DNA of 64,000 bases, from the NCBI GenBank assembly GCA_023392595.1, contig JAEVYU010000063.1, forward strand, positions 47,406 through 111,405, in the 5' to 3' direction. The translations under genes were made by a program, and so were the position numbers. The notes under the pieces were generated by a model. The model saw only the letters and a list, made by a program, of their open reading frames with translations, did no database searches and had not been told where the DNA came from. This stretch comes from Bacillota bacterium (GTDB lineage Bacteria; Bacillota; UBA4882; UBA8346). Positions within the stretch are counted from its first letter, which is position 1, and every line of letters begins with the position of its first letter. Below, piece by piece: positions 17,087 through 25,274 of the stretch.

Positions 17087-19267
17087 GTGATTAAAAAGAT
17101 CACTCTATCGAATATTGCTACATTTAAAAATCCTGTGAAGATGGACCCCAAAAAAGTAAATTATATTTATGGAAGTAATGGTAGTGGTAAAACTACCATC
17201 TCTAGGGTTCTTTTAAACCCGGAAAAATATCCAAAATGTATTATTGATAACAGTAACGAATCTGAGGATATTTTTGTTTACAACCGTGATTTTGTTAATG
17301 AAAATTTTAAACAGGAGAAATTGAAAGGGATTTTTACATTAGGGAAAGATGTCCCTGAGGCTCAGGCAGAGATAGATAATTTTAAAAAAGAAATTGATAG
17401 ACAAAGAGTTCTAATTTCTGGTTTTAAATCGACTTTGGCACAATCAATGCTAGAGAAGCAAAGCGTAGATAGCGATTTTCAAGATAAATGTTGGGAAAAG
17501 AAAAATGAATATCAAGAATCATTTAAAAAGATATTAACCGGTTTTATTGGATCCAAGGCAGCTTTTCGTGATAAATGTGTAGTTGAACAAGATAACCCTT
17601 TAGAATTAAAGGGACTTGATTATCTAGTTGAAAAATACAATTCCTTATATAAAACAGAGCTTGTACCAATAGATGAAATTGGTACGATTTTTATTGATCA
17701 GATTAAAATACTTGAATCATCTGATATTTTCAGCCAAGTTATTATCGGAAAGACCGAATCACAAATAGGTAAACTAATTGACTTTCTAGGAAATAGTGAT
17801 TGGGTGAATAAAGGACTTGAATATTTGGATAAAAGTGAAAGAGCTGCTTGCCCTTTTTGTCAAAAACCAATAGAGGAACCACTTTTAAAAGAAATTAAAG
17901 AGTTTTTTGATACCACATATATGGCGGATAGTTTAAAACTAGAGAATGCAGCAAAGGCATATATTAAGTATGTTGAAAGTCTAATTGTTCAGTTAAAAGA
18001 TTTATCGAAAAGAGAGATTTCTGTTTTTAAATTTAATCGATTACCTGATTTATTAAATGCAATAGAAGCTGAATTTCAGTCGAATAGGTCGAAAATCAAC
18101 TATAAATTAGAGTTCAAGAGTCAAAAAATTGAACTTACTAGCCTTCAACCATTAATTGATGAAGCACTCCTTGAAATAAAAGTATGTATTGAAAAAATAC
18201 AAGAATACAATAAAGCAATATCTGATATTAAAAATGAAAAAGCTGTGTTAGTTAAACAAGTCTGGAGATTATTAGCAGAGAAAACAAAACCAGTAATATC
18301 TGAATTTCAAAAGAAGATTAATGGTTTAGAAACCGGGATTATGGCTATCAAAAGGAAAATATCAGATGTGGAAAATGAAATTTTCTCATATGAAAAAAGA
18401 ATATTAGAGTTAGAGGCTAGTATTACAAGTGTTATCCCGTCAGTGAATGAGATTAATAGGATTTTATCCGGTTTTAACTTTCAGGGATTCCATTTATCTG
18501 AGGCAGAAAATAAAGGATACTATAAAATCATTCGGGATGATGGTTCTATTGTACGTGATACCCTAAGTGAAGGAGAATTCACATTTATAAGTTTCCTTTA
18601 TTTTTATCATCTACTAAAGGGTAGTCCTGAACAAAGTGGAATTACCAAGGATCGTATTGTTGTAATTGATGATCCTATTTCCAGCTTAGATAGTAATGTT
18701 CTATTTATCGTAAGTAATTTAGTAAAATCTTTAATAGCTGAATGTCGGGATAAAACAAATAATTCCAATATAAAGCAGATATTTATAATGACCCATAATG
18801 TTTATTTTCATAAAGAAGTCACATTTAAAGGCAGTCGGGAGAATTTTTCTAACGAGGAAGCATTTTGGATTGTCCGTAAAACCGATTGTCAATCAAATAT
18901 AGAACTAGCTGAAAAAAATCCTATTAATACATCTTACGAATTACTTTGGAACGAAATTAGGTCTACGGAAAAAATTAATAAAGTGACTGTTTTTAATACA
19001 CTTAGGAGAATATTGGAGTATTATTTTAAAATAATAGGCGGTTATGATTATGAAATAATTATAAATAAATTTGAGTTTGAAGAAAGGCAAACATGTAAGG
19101 CTTTAATATCTTGGATCAACGACGGTTCACATTTTGTAGGAGATGATCTTTTTATTGATACTGATTTAGAATCAATTGAAAGATATTTATGCGTTTTTAA
19201 GGATATATTTGTGAAGTTAGGTCATGAAAGTCATTATGAAATGATGATGGGGAAAAAGTGTTCTTAA
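17087..19267 (+). CDS. RloC/PrrC-like AAA ATPase, candidate anticodon nuclease
   Basis: A 726-residue protein counted from the GTG at 17087 (MIKKITLSNIATF), preferred over the TTG at 17069 because GAAGAGG sits nine bases before it. Features in order: Walker A GSNGSGKT (29-36), long coiled coils with a CPFC zinc-hook-like motif (255-258), signature LSEGE (about 493), Walker B VVIDDPISSLD (about 525), and H-loop MTHN (about 569). At the C-terminus R640-x3-E644 and H682 (LRRILEYYF...INDGSH) are spaced much like the Arg-Glu-His triad of PrrC/RloC tRNA anticodon nucleases. In that family DNA damage or phage infection releases the RNase. Nuclease function is inferred. The gene is more AT-rich than the core genes around it. 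Confidence 0.7.
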   Translation: MIKKITLSNIATFKNPVKMDPKKVNYIYGSNGSGKTTISRVLLNPEKYPKCIIDNSNESEDIFVYNRDFVNENFKQEKLKGIFTLGKDVPEAQAEIDNFKKEIDRQRVLISGFKSTLAQSMLEKQSVDSDFQDKCWEKKNEYQESFKKILTGFIGSKAAFRDKCVVEQDNPLELKGLDYLVEKYNSLYKTELVPIDEIGTIFIDQIKILESSDIFSQVIIGKTESQIGKLIDFLGNSDWVNKGLEYLDKSERAACPFCQKPIEEPLLKEIKEFFDTTYMADSLKLENAAKAYIKYVESLIVQLKDLSKREISVFKFNRLPDLLNAIEAEFQSNRSKINYKLEFKSQKIELTSLQPLIDEALLEIKVCIEKIQEYNKAISDIKNEKAVLVKQVWRLLAEKTKPVISEFQKKINGLETGIMAIKRKISDVENEIFSYEKRILELEASITSVIPSVNEINRILSGFNFQGFHLSEAENKGYYKIIRDDGSIVRDTLSEGEFTFISFLYFYHLLKGSPEQSGITKDRIVVIDDPISSLDSNVLFIVSNLVKSLIAECRDKTNNSNIKQIFIMTHNVYFHKEVTFKGSRENFSNEEAFWIVRKTDCQSNIELAEKNPINTSYELLWNEIRSTEKINKVTVFNTLRRILEYYFKIIGGYDYEIIINKFEFEERQTCKALISWINDGSHFVGDDLFIDTDLESIERYLCVFKDIFVKLGHESHYEMMMGKKCS

Positions 19268-19436
19268 ACAGGTTGAATATGGGGACAAGAGAGAAATGAT
19301 AGCTTAAAGAGCAGAAAATTAAAATTTAAACTCCGTTGCCTAATTTTAGGAGAAATAATGTTTGATTAATTAATGCCTAATTTTTAACCATTAGATGGTA
19401 TGAAGAAATTATTATTTTTATAGTGTGGATGAGAGA

Positions 19437-20417
19437 ATGAAACTATATATATGTGGTAATGGCTTTGATAAGCATCACGGTTATAAAACAGGATACGAGG
19501 ACTACAAAAAATTCTTAATGGAAAATTATCTGCATTCCTTTACAGCCTTTGAGAGGTTTGAATACTTAAATATCTCTAAAACTGATAGATGGAGCGATTT
19601 GGAAGAATCTCTAAGTATTGATTACTATAACTGCATTGACGATGCAGTCAGCGAATACTACCCAGATCTGAATAACGACAGTGATTCTAGGTGGCATGAA
19701 ATTGATATTGATTTAGACGAACAAACTAAATTTATCTATGATTTTACTGGCAGATATTTTTTGGAATGGCTTCACCAAGTGGATTTTTCTAATCCCCAAA
19801 ATTTATTGAATTTAGATAAATCCACCAAGTATGTCACATTCAATTATACAAGTACACTTGAAAGAGTCTATAACATTCCAAGTGGCAATATTTATCATAT
19901 TCATGGGTATCTTGACTCGATTGATTGTCGAGACATACTGGACTGGTTTATTCCAAGCTTTTCGACGATAGAGGAAGCAGAGATTACGGAACAAATACAA
20001 GTCGATGAGATGAATAATGACACAATAAGAAAGCAAATTCAATTCGGTTCTATTGGCAATAATTCAGAAGCCATAAAAAACGAACTGGAAAAGAAATATG
20101 GACAGGATGATTTCTATAGTGTTTCGATAAAACCTGGAATATCCCATATTATCAAGTTTTGTGATGCTTCATCAAAGAGCCTGCAAAAAAACTTCGAAGC
20201 GTTAAAGTTGTTTATCAGTGACAAAAATATCGATGAAGTTATTATTATGGGGCATTCAATTCTAGGTGTTGATAAGTCTTATTATTCGGAAATAATAGTT
20301 CCTGCTTTAAAGGACTGTCAATGGACTTTTTACTATTACAGCGAAGATGATAGAAACAAAATAGATAAATTTATTAATTTATTCTCATTAAGTAAATATA
20401 CCCTGAAAGAATGGTGA
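19437..20417 (+). CDS. abiH: AbiH family abortive-infection protein
   Basis: A 326-residue protein matching the AbiH family, first described as a lactococcal phage-resistance protein. The diagnostic N-terminus is LYICGNGFDKHHGYKT followed by YEDYKKFL, and the C-terminal IIMGHSILGVDKSYY block is also typical. The mechanism is not established; the G-N-G-F-D motif resembles a nucleotide-binding loop. The ATG at 19437 is preferred because AbiH proteins begin right at this motif; a GTG twelve bases earlier (19425) is the alternative. It follows the RloC-like gene on the same strand after 169 bases and is similarly AT-rich. Confidence 0.8.
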   Translation: MKLYICGNGFDKHHGYKTGYEDYKKFLMENYLHSFTAFERFEYLNISKTDRWSDLEESLSIDYYNCIDDAVSEYYPDLNNDSDSRWHEIDIDLDEQTKFIYDFTGRYFLEWLHQVDFSNPQNLLNLDKSTKYVTFNYTSTLERVYNIPSGNIYHIHGYLDSIDCRDILDWFIPSFSTIEEAEITEQIQVDEMNNDTIRKQIQFGSIGNNSEAIKNELEKKYGQDDFYSVSIKPGISHIIKFCDASSKSLQKNFEALKLFISDKNIDEVIIMGHSILGVDKSYYSEIIVPALKDCQWTFYYYSEDDRNKIDKFINLFSLSKYTLKEW

Positions 20418-20539
20418 TATTTTTAGAAAAGATAAATGCAGAACCAATTTAATAAGTATACTGATATATTTAGGAACCGACATTAAGACTAAGAAGAGAG
20501 GATGTATTTCATAATAAGATTTGTAGTTCGGAGGAGTTA

Positions 20540-21337
20540 ATGAGGAAACCTAAAGTAACAGATAAACTAATCAAACAAATGTTGGAATTACGTCATTCGA
20601 GAAATAATATAGAACATTATAATTTTAACTTTTTAATAAATATATCAAGATATGCTGCATTAATTCATAGGATTATTGAGATCAGACTGGAGGAAGAATT
20701 ATTTAAAGTTGCTGTGTCTCAGTATTTAGTCTGTTTAGTTAGTTGTTGGGAAACATTCTTTAGAGACACTTTCCTGTTTATTACGTCAAATGATGAGGAC
20801 TTCAGAAAAAAAATTAGTAGTTTGGTAGGTATTAAAAGTGATGCTCTTGATGAGAATCTTTATAATGAACTGTTAAGTAAATATTTTAATTTTCAAAATT
20901 TTGATGATATTGAAAGCTCATTCAGTCCCATTTTTGTCGGAAATATGTTCTTCACAATAACTAACTATGTGTTCCCCCATTTAGGCATAAACGGACAAAT
21001 AGCCGGTGACTTTTGTTATGAAAGTGTTTTTCCTAATAGCTTGGATTCAGTCAAACAAGTTTATGAAGAAAGACACAAAATTGTTCATGATGCTAATTAC
21101 AGACATATTTTGCACAATAAGTTTGTTCAGCAAATAGAAGCCACTTTTATAATTTTTCCTCAAATATTTACTATATGGATGTCAGAAAAATACAATCTAC
21201 CGTTAATGGCAACTACTATTAACGTTCAAAATTCAAACAATAACTTAGTTGAACAAACAGAAATTAGTGTTCCTTATTTATTTACTATAAAGGAAATGTT
21301 AAGCACAGACTTGGAAATTGTATCGGAAAGCAATTAA
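20540..21337 (+). CDS. HEPN-like protein with RxxxxH motif, candidate RNase effector
   Basis: A 265-residue, mainly alpha-helical protein not firmly recognised. EERHKIVHDAN contains R178-x4-H183, the signature of HEPN ribonucleases. The upstream helix LVCLVSCWETFFRDTFLF resembles the first core helix of RiboL-PSP-HEPN and MAE_28990-type proteins. HEPN domains are the toxic RNase part of many phage-defence and toxin-antitoxin systems. The ATG has GGAGG 8 bases upstream (TTCGGAGGAGTTA). It is last of the three same-strand defence-type genes and ends before a bidirectional terminator. The C-terminal 70 residues are beta-rich and unknown. Its role as an RNase is inferred from the motif alone. Confidence 0.6.
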   Translation: MRKPKVTDKLIKQMLELRHSRNNIEHYNFNFLINISRYAALIHRIIEIRLEEELFKVAVSQYLVCLVSCWETFFRDTFLFITSNDEDFRKKISSLVGIKSDALDENLYNELLSKYFNFQNFDDIESSFSPIFVGNMFFTITNYVFPHLGINGQIAGDFCYESVFPNSLDSVKQVYEERHKIVHDANYRHILHNKFVQQIEATFIIFPQIFTIWMSEKYNLPLMATTINVQNSNNNLVEQTEISVPYLFTIKEMLSTDLEIVSESN

Positions 21338-21401
21338 GTGCAGGGTTTTTAATAATTTGTTCGTTTCGAGGATTTTCTCCATATATTAATAATAAAAAAA
21401 T

Positions 21402-21427
21402 AAAACTAGCTTAAAGGCTAGTTTTTT
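21402..21427. terminator. Bidirectional intrinsic terminator
   Basis: AAAACTAGC, a six-base loop and GCTAGTTTTTT form a hairpin with A and T runs on either side. It serves the HEPN gene from the left and the convergent XRE gene from the right. Confidence 0.85.
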
Positions 21428-21442
21428 ACTTTACGGTTTAAA

Positions 21443-21658
21443 TTATTTTTTATTTGTGCGCCCTAAAAGGTAATCTGTTGTTGTATTAAACAAGTCTGCA
21501 ATTTTGATTAATGTTTCATATTCCGGCTTTCGAGCATTTTTTTCATATTTATTAATAGTAGATCTAACAGTCTGCAATTTTTCCGCTAAAGCTTCTTGAG
21601 TTAAATTATGTTCTTGCCGTAATTGTTTTAGTCTCTCACCAAAAGGAATCTCTCCCAA
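21443..21658 (-). CDS. XRE-family transcriptional regulator
   Basis: A 71-residue single-domain Cro/CI-type helix-turn-helix protein. FGERLKQLRQEHNLTQEALAEKL is helices 1-2, RSTINKYEKNARKP the recognition helix region, and LIKIADLFNTTTDYLLGR the typical C-terminal end of the HTH_3 fold. The start is TTG with GGAGGG about six bases upstream. It is transcribed away from radC and faces a 20-bp perfect palindrome at 21725-21774, a likely operator. Such repressors commonly control mobile elements or toxin modules. Confidence 0.85.
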   Translation of the reverse strand: MGEIPFGERLKQLRQEHNLTQEALAEKLQTVRSTINKYEKNARKPEYETLIKIADLFNTTTDYLLGRTNKK

Positions 21659-21724
21659 TAATATCCCTCCAAATTTAATGATAACATGTAATTCTAAATG
21701 TTCATAGGAAATGATTACAAATCA

Positions 21725-21774
21725 TGTTGACATCTTGTCTACAAAGAAATATAATTGTAGACAAGATGTCAACA
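21725..21774 (+). promoter_or_regulatory. Consensus promoter embedded in a 20-bp-arm perfect palindrome
   Basis: TGTTGACATCTTGTCTACAA (21725-21744) and its exact reverse complement (21755-21774) flank a ten-base spacer. The left arm supplies a perfect -35 TTGACA (21727-21732); 17 bases later TATAAT (21750-21755) bridges spacer and right arm. The promoter reads towards radC, starting about 40 bases before its ATG. A repressor bound here would block it; the adjacent XRE protein is the obvious candidate. Confidence 0.85.
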
Positions 21775-21799
21775 AAAATTCAAAAAGGGATGTTTATCA

Positions 21800-22414
21800 A
21801 TGCCTATAACTTCCATAAACATCTACACCCTCAAACAAATCCGTACCCAGCGCCATCGCTATGATCTGGAAGACCATCCAATCACCAGCCCTTTGATCTG
21901 CTATAAAGTCCTCCAATATCTCCTTGATCTCAAGTCCGAACCGGTCGAAAAGTTCGGCATCATATCACTGAGTTCCAGAAATAAAATTATCGGTATCCAT
22001 ATCATTGGCACTGGCTCACTGGATCAACTTTATATCGAACCCCGGGAAGTCTTTATGGCGGCCCTAATGAACAACGCCAAATCAATCATCGCCTTCCATA
22101 ACCACCCGAGTGGAAGTCCCGAACCCAGCCAGGATGATATTTTTCTTACCCGTAAACTCCGGGACGCCGGAAAAATCATGGGTATCAAACTATTGGATCA
22201 TGTGATAACGGGAGAGAGGAGTTATTACAGCTTAAAAGAAAAAGGGCTGATAGGGAAAAGTGAAAAGGGAGAAGAGAAAAATGTTTCTGGGCCTGTTTAT
22301 TTAGGCGAAAAAAACAATCTGAAAAAAACCCAAGGCAATGACTTAAAGAATCCACATTCAAAAGTTTTTCCGTCTTCAAGGAGGAAGACGGGCACCACTT
22401 ATTTTCTCGGATGA
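21800..22414 (+). CDS. radC: Short RadC-like JAB/MPN domain protein
   Basis: A 204-residue protein consisting of the RadC JAMM domain without the usual N-terminal helix-hairpin-helix part. The metal motif is FHNHPSGSPEPSQDD (His-x-His ... Ser-x2-Asp), followed by the conserved GIKLLDHVITGERSYYSLKEKG. The RadC family role is unproven, and stand-alone copies are common on mobile elements. Homology ends near residue 150; the remaining 50 or so residues are low-complexity and run into the right copy of the island repeat, so the natural C-terminus may have been replaced. It is driven by the palindrome promoter, with AAAGGGATG before the ATG. Confidence 0.8.
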   Translation: MPITSINIYTLKQIRTQRHRYDLEDHPITSPLICYKVLQYLLDLKSEPVEKFGIISLSSRNKIIGIHIIGTGSLDQLYIEPREVFMAALMNNAKSIIAFHNHPSGSPEPSQDDIFLTRKLRDAGKIMGIKLLDHVITGERSYYSLKEKGLIGKSEKGEEKNVSGPVYLGEKNNLKKTQGNDLKNPHSKVFPSSRRKTGTTYFLG

Positions 22415-22690
22415 AAATTAGTGGTTGCCATCGGAAGCCTTATATAATTGCCAGTCGAAAGGCCAGGGATGGCGAAGACCATCTAGAAACCGGGATGAAT
22501 AAAGGGAGGTTCGGAAGCCGTAGGTTCCGAGCGGCGGATTCAAAAGGTGCGCCGCCCCGCACCTTTTGTCCTGGAGGGTGTGGGAGGTAGGAACAGTCTC
22601 CCATCGGCCCTATATTAATCCGAAAGAAGTTTTTGGCCGCTCCAGGAACTCAGCCGGTGAAATCCGTGGACAAGCAAAATCGGCATTCAT
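22377..22690 (-). repeat. Island-bracketing repeat, right copy (inverted)
   Basis: Reverse-complement relative of 16462-16695. The identical 25-base block lies at 22649-22673, and the shared GGCAATTATATAAGGC block lies near 22435-22450. It overlaps the last codons of the radC-like gene. Together the copies enclose about 5.7 kb with the restriction remnant, three defence-type genes, the regulator and radC. Confidence 0.8.
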
Positions 22691-22953
22691 CTAATTGTTT
22701 TAAGAAGAAAATTAAAGATTAATGAGGAGGTATTTATCCCGTGCTCACCGACAAAGATCCCGGCATCCCAAAATTCATTCCCGCCATTTTTAAATCCAAA
22801 TGATCTACCGGCACTGATTTAAAATCCGTATAATCAGTTAAATCCGTTAAATCCTGGTTCAGACAATGTTTTAGGCGAACATTAAAAGCCCCCGAAATAA
22901 ACCCGAATTTCTGATGTCGGGAAAGGGTAGGGGGCAGAAAGAAGGCATGTCCC
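22691..22953 (+). other. Gap with a well-placed RBS before a 20-codon frame
   Basis: GAGGAGG (22724-22730) stands ten bases before a GTG at 22741 that opens only MLTDKDPGIPKFIPAIFKSK and stops at 22803. This may be the stump of a lost gene. The rest shows short 'AATCCGTTAAATCC'-type repeats and nothing else recognisable. Confidence 0.35.
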
Positions 22954-23244
22954 ATGAAATCCTTTCTGGAAGAATTATATCTCGGCCGCCTATACCCCTT
23001 GGAACAAATCGTCCCTGAAAATCCGGAATTCCACTCCGTAAACGAGAAAAAATCCGGCCTTATGAAAATATTGGAAACCAAACTGCCGGCTGAAGATTTT
23101 CAAACGGTGGAAGAGCTTTTGGATATGGATTGCAATATAAGCGTGATGGAAGCTTATGCATCCTTTGGATATGGTTTTAAGCTCGCCGTGTTGATGATGC
23201 TGGAAGTGATGGACATAAAGATAGGGAAAAGAGAAAAGGGCTGA
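22954..23244 (+). CDS. DUF6809-like small protein
   Basis: A 96-residue acidic helical protein resembling DUF6809 proteins of Firmicutes. These start with a conserved LEELYLGRLYP-type motif and end with a helix like ASFGYGFKLAVLMMLEVM; both are present here. The function is unknown; relatives are frequent in prophages and conjugative elements. The ATG at 22954 follows a weak AAGAAGG. The stop is directly followed by a fragment of radC, suggesting rearrangement downstream. Confidence 0.6.
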   Translation: MKSFLEELYLGRLYPLEQIVPENPEFHSVNEKKSGLMKILETKLPAEDFQTVEELLDMDCNISVMEAYASFGYGFKLAVLMMLEVMDIKIGKREKG

Positions 23245-23248
23245 TAAA

Positions 23249-23284
23249 AAATTAAAACTGTTGGATCATGTGATAACGGGGAAC
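23249..23284 (+). pseudogene. Fragment of a second radC copy
   Basis: The frame reads KLKLLDHVITGNY, the conserved RadC segment. TTGGATCATGTGATAACGGG (23261-23280) is identical to 22193-22212 in the intact gene. No flanking RadC sequence survives. Confidence 0.65.
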
Positions 23285-23357
23285 TATTCGAAGAAGGCTG
23301 TCTCCCCCCGCTGTTGCGTGAGAAGGATCAAGGCGGCGAAAAAGAGGCAATCACAAT

Positions 23358-23689
23358 CCCTCGCCCGTTGAAACGCTATTCATTACCCATAACGTTTCCA
23401 GGAAATTCAAGTCAATCTCCGCCGCGGGCTAAAGCCGCACGGCTGAGATATAAAAAACATTCTAAATCCCCTTCGGGGATCGGCTAACCTTTGTTATTCA
23501 TATTGTCATATTGCTTTGAGGCATCACGGAGCCCGGTAAATCCGGGCTTTAGGACGCTTTTTATTACTTAGCCGTGGGTTTTTAACCCGCGGTGGACAAA
23601 TCGGCTACAAAGCATTTACACATTCATTATACGTAATGTATTTATTTTCCAAAGATATGGGTAATGAATAGCGTCGAAACGGGAGAGGG
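23358..23689. repeat. Multi-hairpin repeat element, copy 1
   Basis: A 332-bp element with about 33-bp imperfect terminal inverted repeats sharing ACGCTATTCATTACCCAT. Nested inside are an inverted pair CCGCGGGCTAAA / TTTAACCCGCGG, a hairpin AGCCCGG-TAAAT-CCGGGCT and a hairpin ATCCCC-TT-CGGGGAT. It encodes no protein. A second copy lies in the same orientation at 24814-25159, so the element looks like a non-autonomous mobile element or a highly structured RNA gene. Confidence 0.85.
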
Positions 23690-23754
23690 CATAGACAGGC
23701 TTTCATTAGGATCTAGAAGACTACCTAAATTACAAACCTTCGCTACTATAAAGG

Positions 23755-24612
23755 TTAATTAGATGACTTATTCTTTAATTGCTCAATTTGTTCCATGGTC
23801 AGTCCGGTAGCTGCGGCAATATCTTGAATGCTCATACCCATGGATAATAAATTTTGGGCTGTTTCAATTTTCCCCTTTAAAATACCCTCGACTTCACCTT
23901 CCGCTTTAGCCCCTGTAATGCGTGTTACTTCATCATGAATCGCCATTTCCCGCGCTTCGTAGTACCGTTTTACTTCATCTAAACTACCCAGACGTTCTAA
24001 CAATTCCTCGGCTTTAGCGATTACTGGATCGTTATTCATAGCCATTTCCCGAACCTCCTTCGGTGAGTCTTCAATAAAGATTAACCAGCGATCCAGAGGT
24101 TTACTCAGATCGGGTCTAGCTTTTCGAAACTTTGGCAATTCCAGAAAATGAATTTCCAAGATATCCGTTAGTTTACATTCTTTATGAAAGTCTTCCCATA
24201 AATGAAAAACGGAATGATAGTGCTCAACCTTGATGTAGCTGAAATCCAGGATATTAATGGTAATGGTCTTTTTAAGTGATTGGAAAGGCTGGCCTTCCTT
24301 CAACTGTTCGCTAAAAAGCTTGGACCAGTAAAATAGGGTCCTTTGATCCATATTATATTGATTGATTAATTGTACTTCAATGTTAAACTGTTCCCCGGTA
24401 ATAGCTTTGGCCCGAATATCTAATACTCCCAGCTTGTCGTCAATATGGTTTTTTTTAAGCCGGGTATTCTCTATAATTTCAATATCCGTCAGCTTTTGTT
24501 CGGCTTCTAAGGCTAAGACGGCATTTAAAAAGCTAATCAAAATTTCCTTGTGTTCATTTTGGCCGAATATTTTCTGAAAAATAAAGTCGTTTTTTACTTT
24601 TAGACGGTCCAA
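23755..24612 (-). CDS. Rpn/PD-(D/E)XK nuclease family putative transposase
   Basis: A 285-residue protein of the recombination-promoting nuclease (Rpn, PDDEXK_2) family. The N-terminal KNDFIFQKIFGQNEHKEILISFLNAVL is typical, and the nuclease core is D65 (GVLDIRAK) with E79-x-Q81 (NIEVQ), a common PD-(D/E)XK variant. The C-terminal part has RYYEAREMAIHDE and a small helix-turn-helix-like end (MSIQDIAAATGLTMEQIEQL). Relatives cleave DNA and promote RecA-independent recombination. The gene sits between the two copies of the multi-hairpin element, so the pair could act with it. It has its own promoter at 24662-24689. Confidence 0.85.
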   Translation of the reverse strand: MDRLKVKNDFIFQKIFGQNEHKEILISFLNAVLALEAEQKLTDIEIIENTRLKKNHIDDKLGVLDIRAKAITGEQFNIEVQLINQYNMDQRTLFYWSKLFSEQLKEGQPFQSLKKTITINILDFSYIKVEHYHSVFHLWEDFHKECKLTDILEIHFLELPKFRKARPDLSKPLDRWLIFIEDSPKEVREMAMNNDPVIAKAEELLERLGSLDEVKRYYEAREMAIHDEVTRITGAKAEGEVEGILKGKIETAQNLLSMGMSIQDIAAATGLTMEQIEQLKNKSSN

Positions 24613-24661
24613 TTTTTCGCCCGCCTTTCTTATTCATCATATTTCTTCTCGCTTTTTCCTA

Positions 24662-24689
24662 ATTATAACATTTTTTATTCTGGCGACAA
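24662..24689 (-). promoter_or_regulatory. Promoter of the Rpn gene
   Basis: Minus-strand TTGTCG (24689-24684), 16-base spacer and TATAAT (24667-24662) with an extended -10 TG. It lies about 50 bases before the start codon. Confidence 0.6.
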
Positions 24690-24813
24690 AGGGTTTTTAA
24701 TTTAATGAATAAAGGCCCCCATCTCTAAGGCTTACTCAAAAAGCCGGCTTTCCTCCGCTGCCTTATGCTGGAGCATAGGAAGGCTCAAACAGCCAAACAT
24801 AGGCGCTCATAAT

Positions 24814-25159
24814 CCCTCGCCGTAAAACGCTATTCATTACCTACAACGTTACCAGGAAATTCAAGTCAATCTCCGCCGCGGGTTAATTCGTGTTCATCGA
24901 ACACGCCCACACGGCTAGGCAATTAAAAACTTTCTAAATCCCCTCCGGGGATCGGCTAATCTCTGCCACTCATATTGCTTCGAAGCATCACGGAGCCCGG
25001 TAAATCCGGGCTTTAAAACGCTTTTTGCTACTTAGCCGTGGGGTTTACCCCGCGGTGGACGAAATCGGCTACAAACATATTCAGTCTCGCGATATTCATT
25101 AATAGAATGTATTTATTTTCCAACGATGTGGGTAATGAATAGCGTAAAACGGGAGAGGG
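24814..25159. repeat. Multi-hairpin repeat element, copy 2
   Basis: A 346-bp copy in direct orientation to 23358-23689. It has the same terminal pair (CGCTATTCATTACC ... GGTAATGAATAGCG), the same AGCCCGG/CCGGGCT hairpin, and compensating changes in others: the CCCC-TCC-GGGG loop differs, and GGGTTTACCC replaces GGGTTTTTAACCC. A 20-base insertion (GTGTTCATCGAACAC, itself a hairpin) sits in one arm. Stem preservation despite loop change suggests selection on structure. Confidence 0.85.
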
Positions 25160-25274
25160 CCAACGAAAAAAATGATTGGAGAAATGGTATTGAAATAAAG
25201 GCGGGCAGGAAATCCTAAGATGTTGTCGAAATAATGTAAAAATTTTGTAGTCATTTTGTAGTAGCGGTGATATA

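Noticed and set aside
22734..23081. 115-codon minus-strand frame
   Set aside because: It is the antisense shadow of the DUF6809-like gene and its repeat-containing leader.
23358..25159. Interpretation of the paired elements as an ordinary IS composite transposon
   Set aside because: The elements encode no transposase, and no target-site duplication is evident by eye at either copy.
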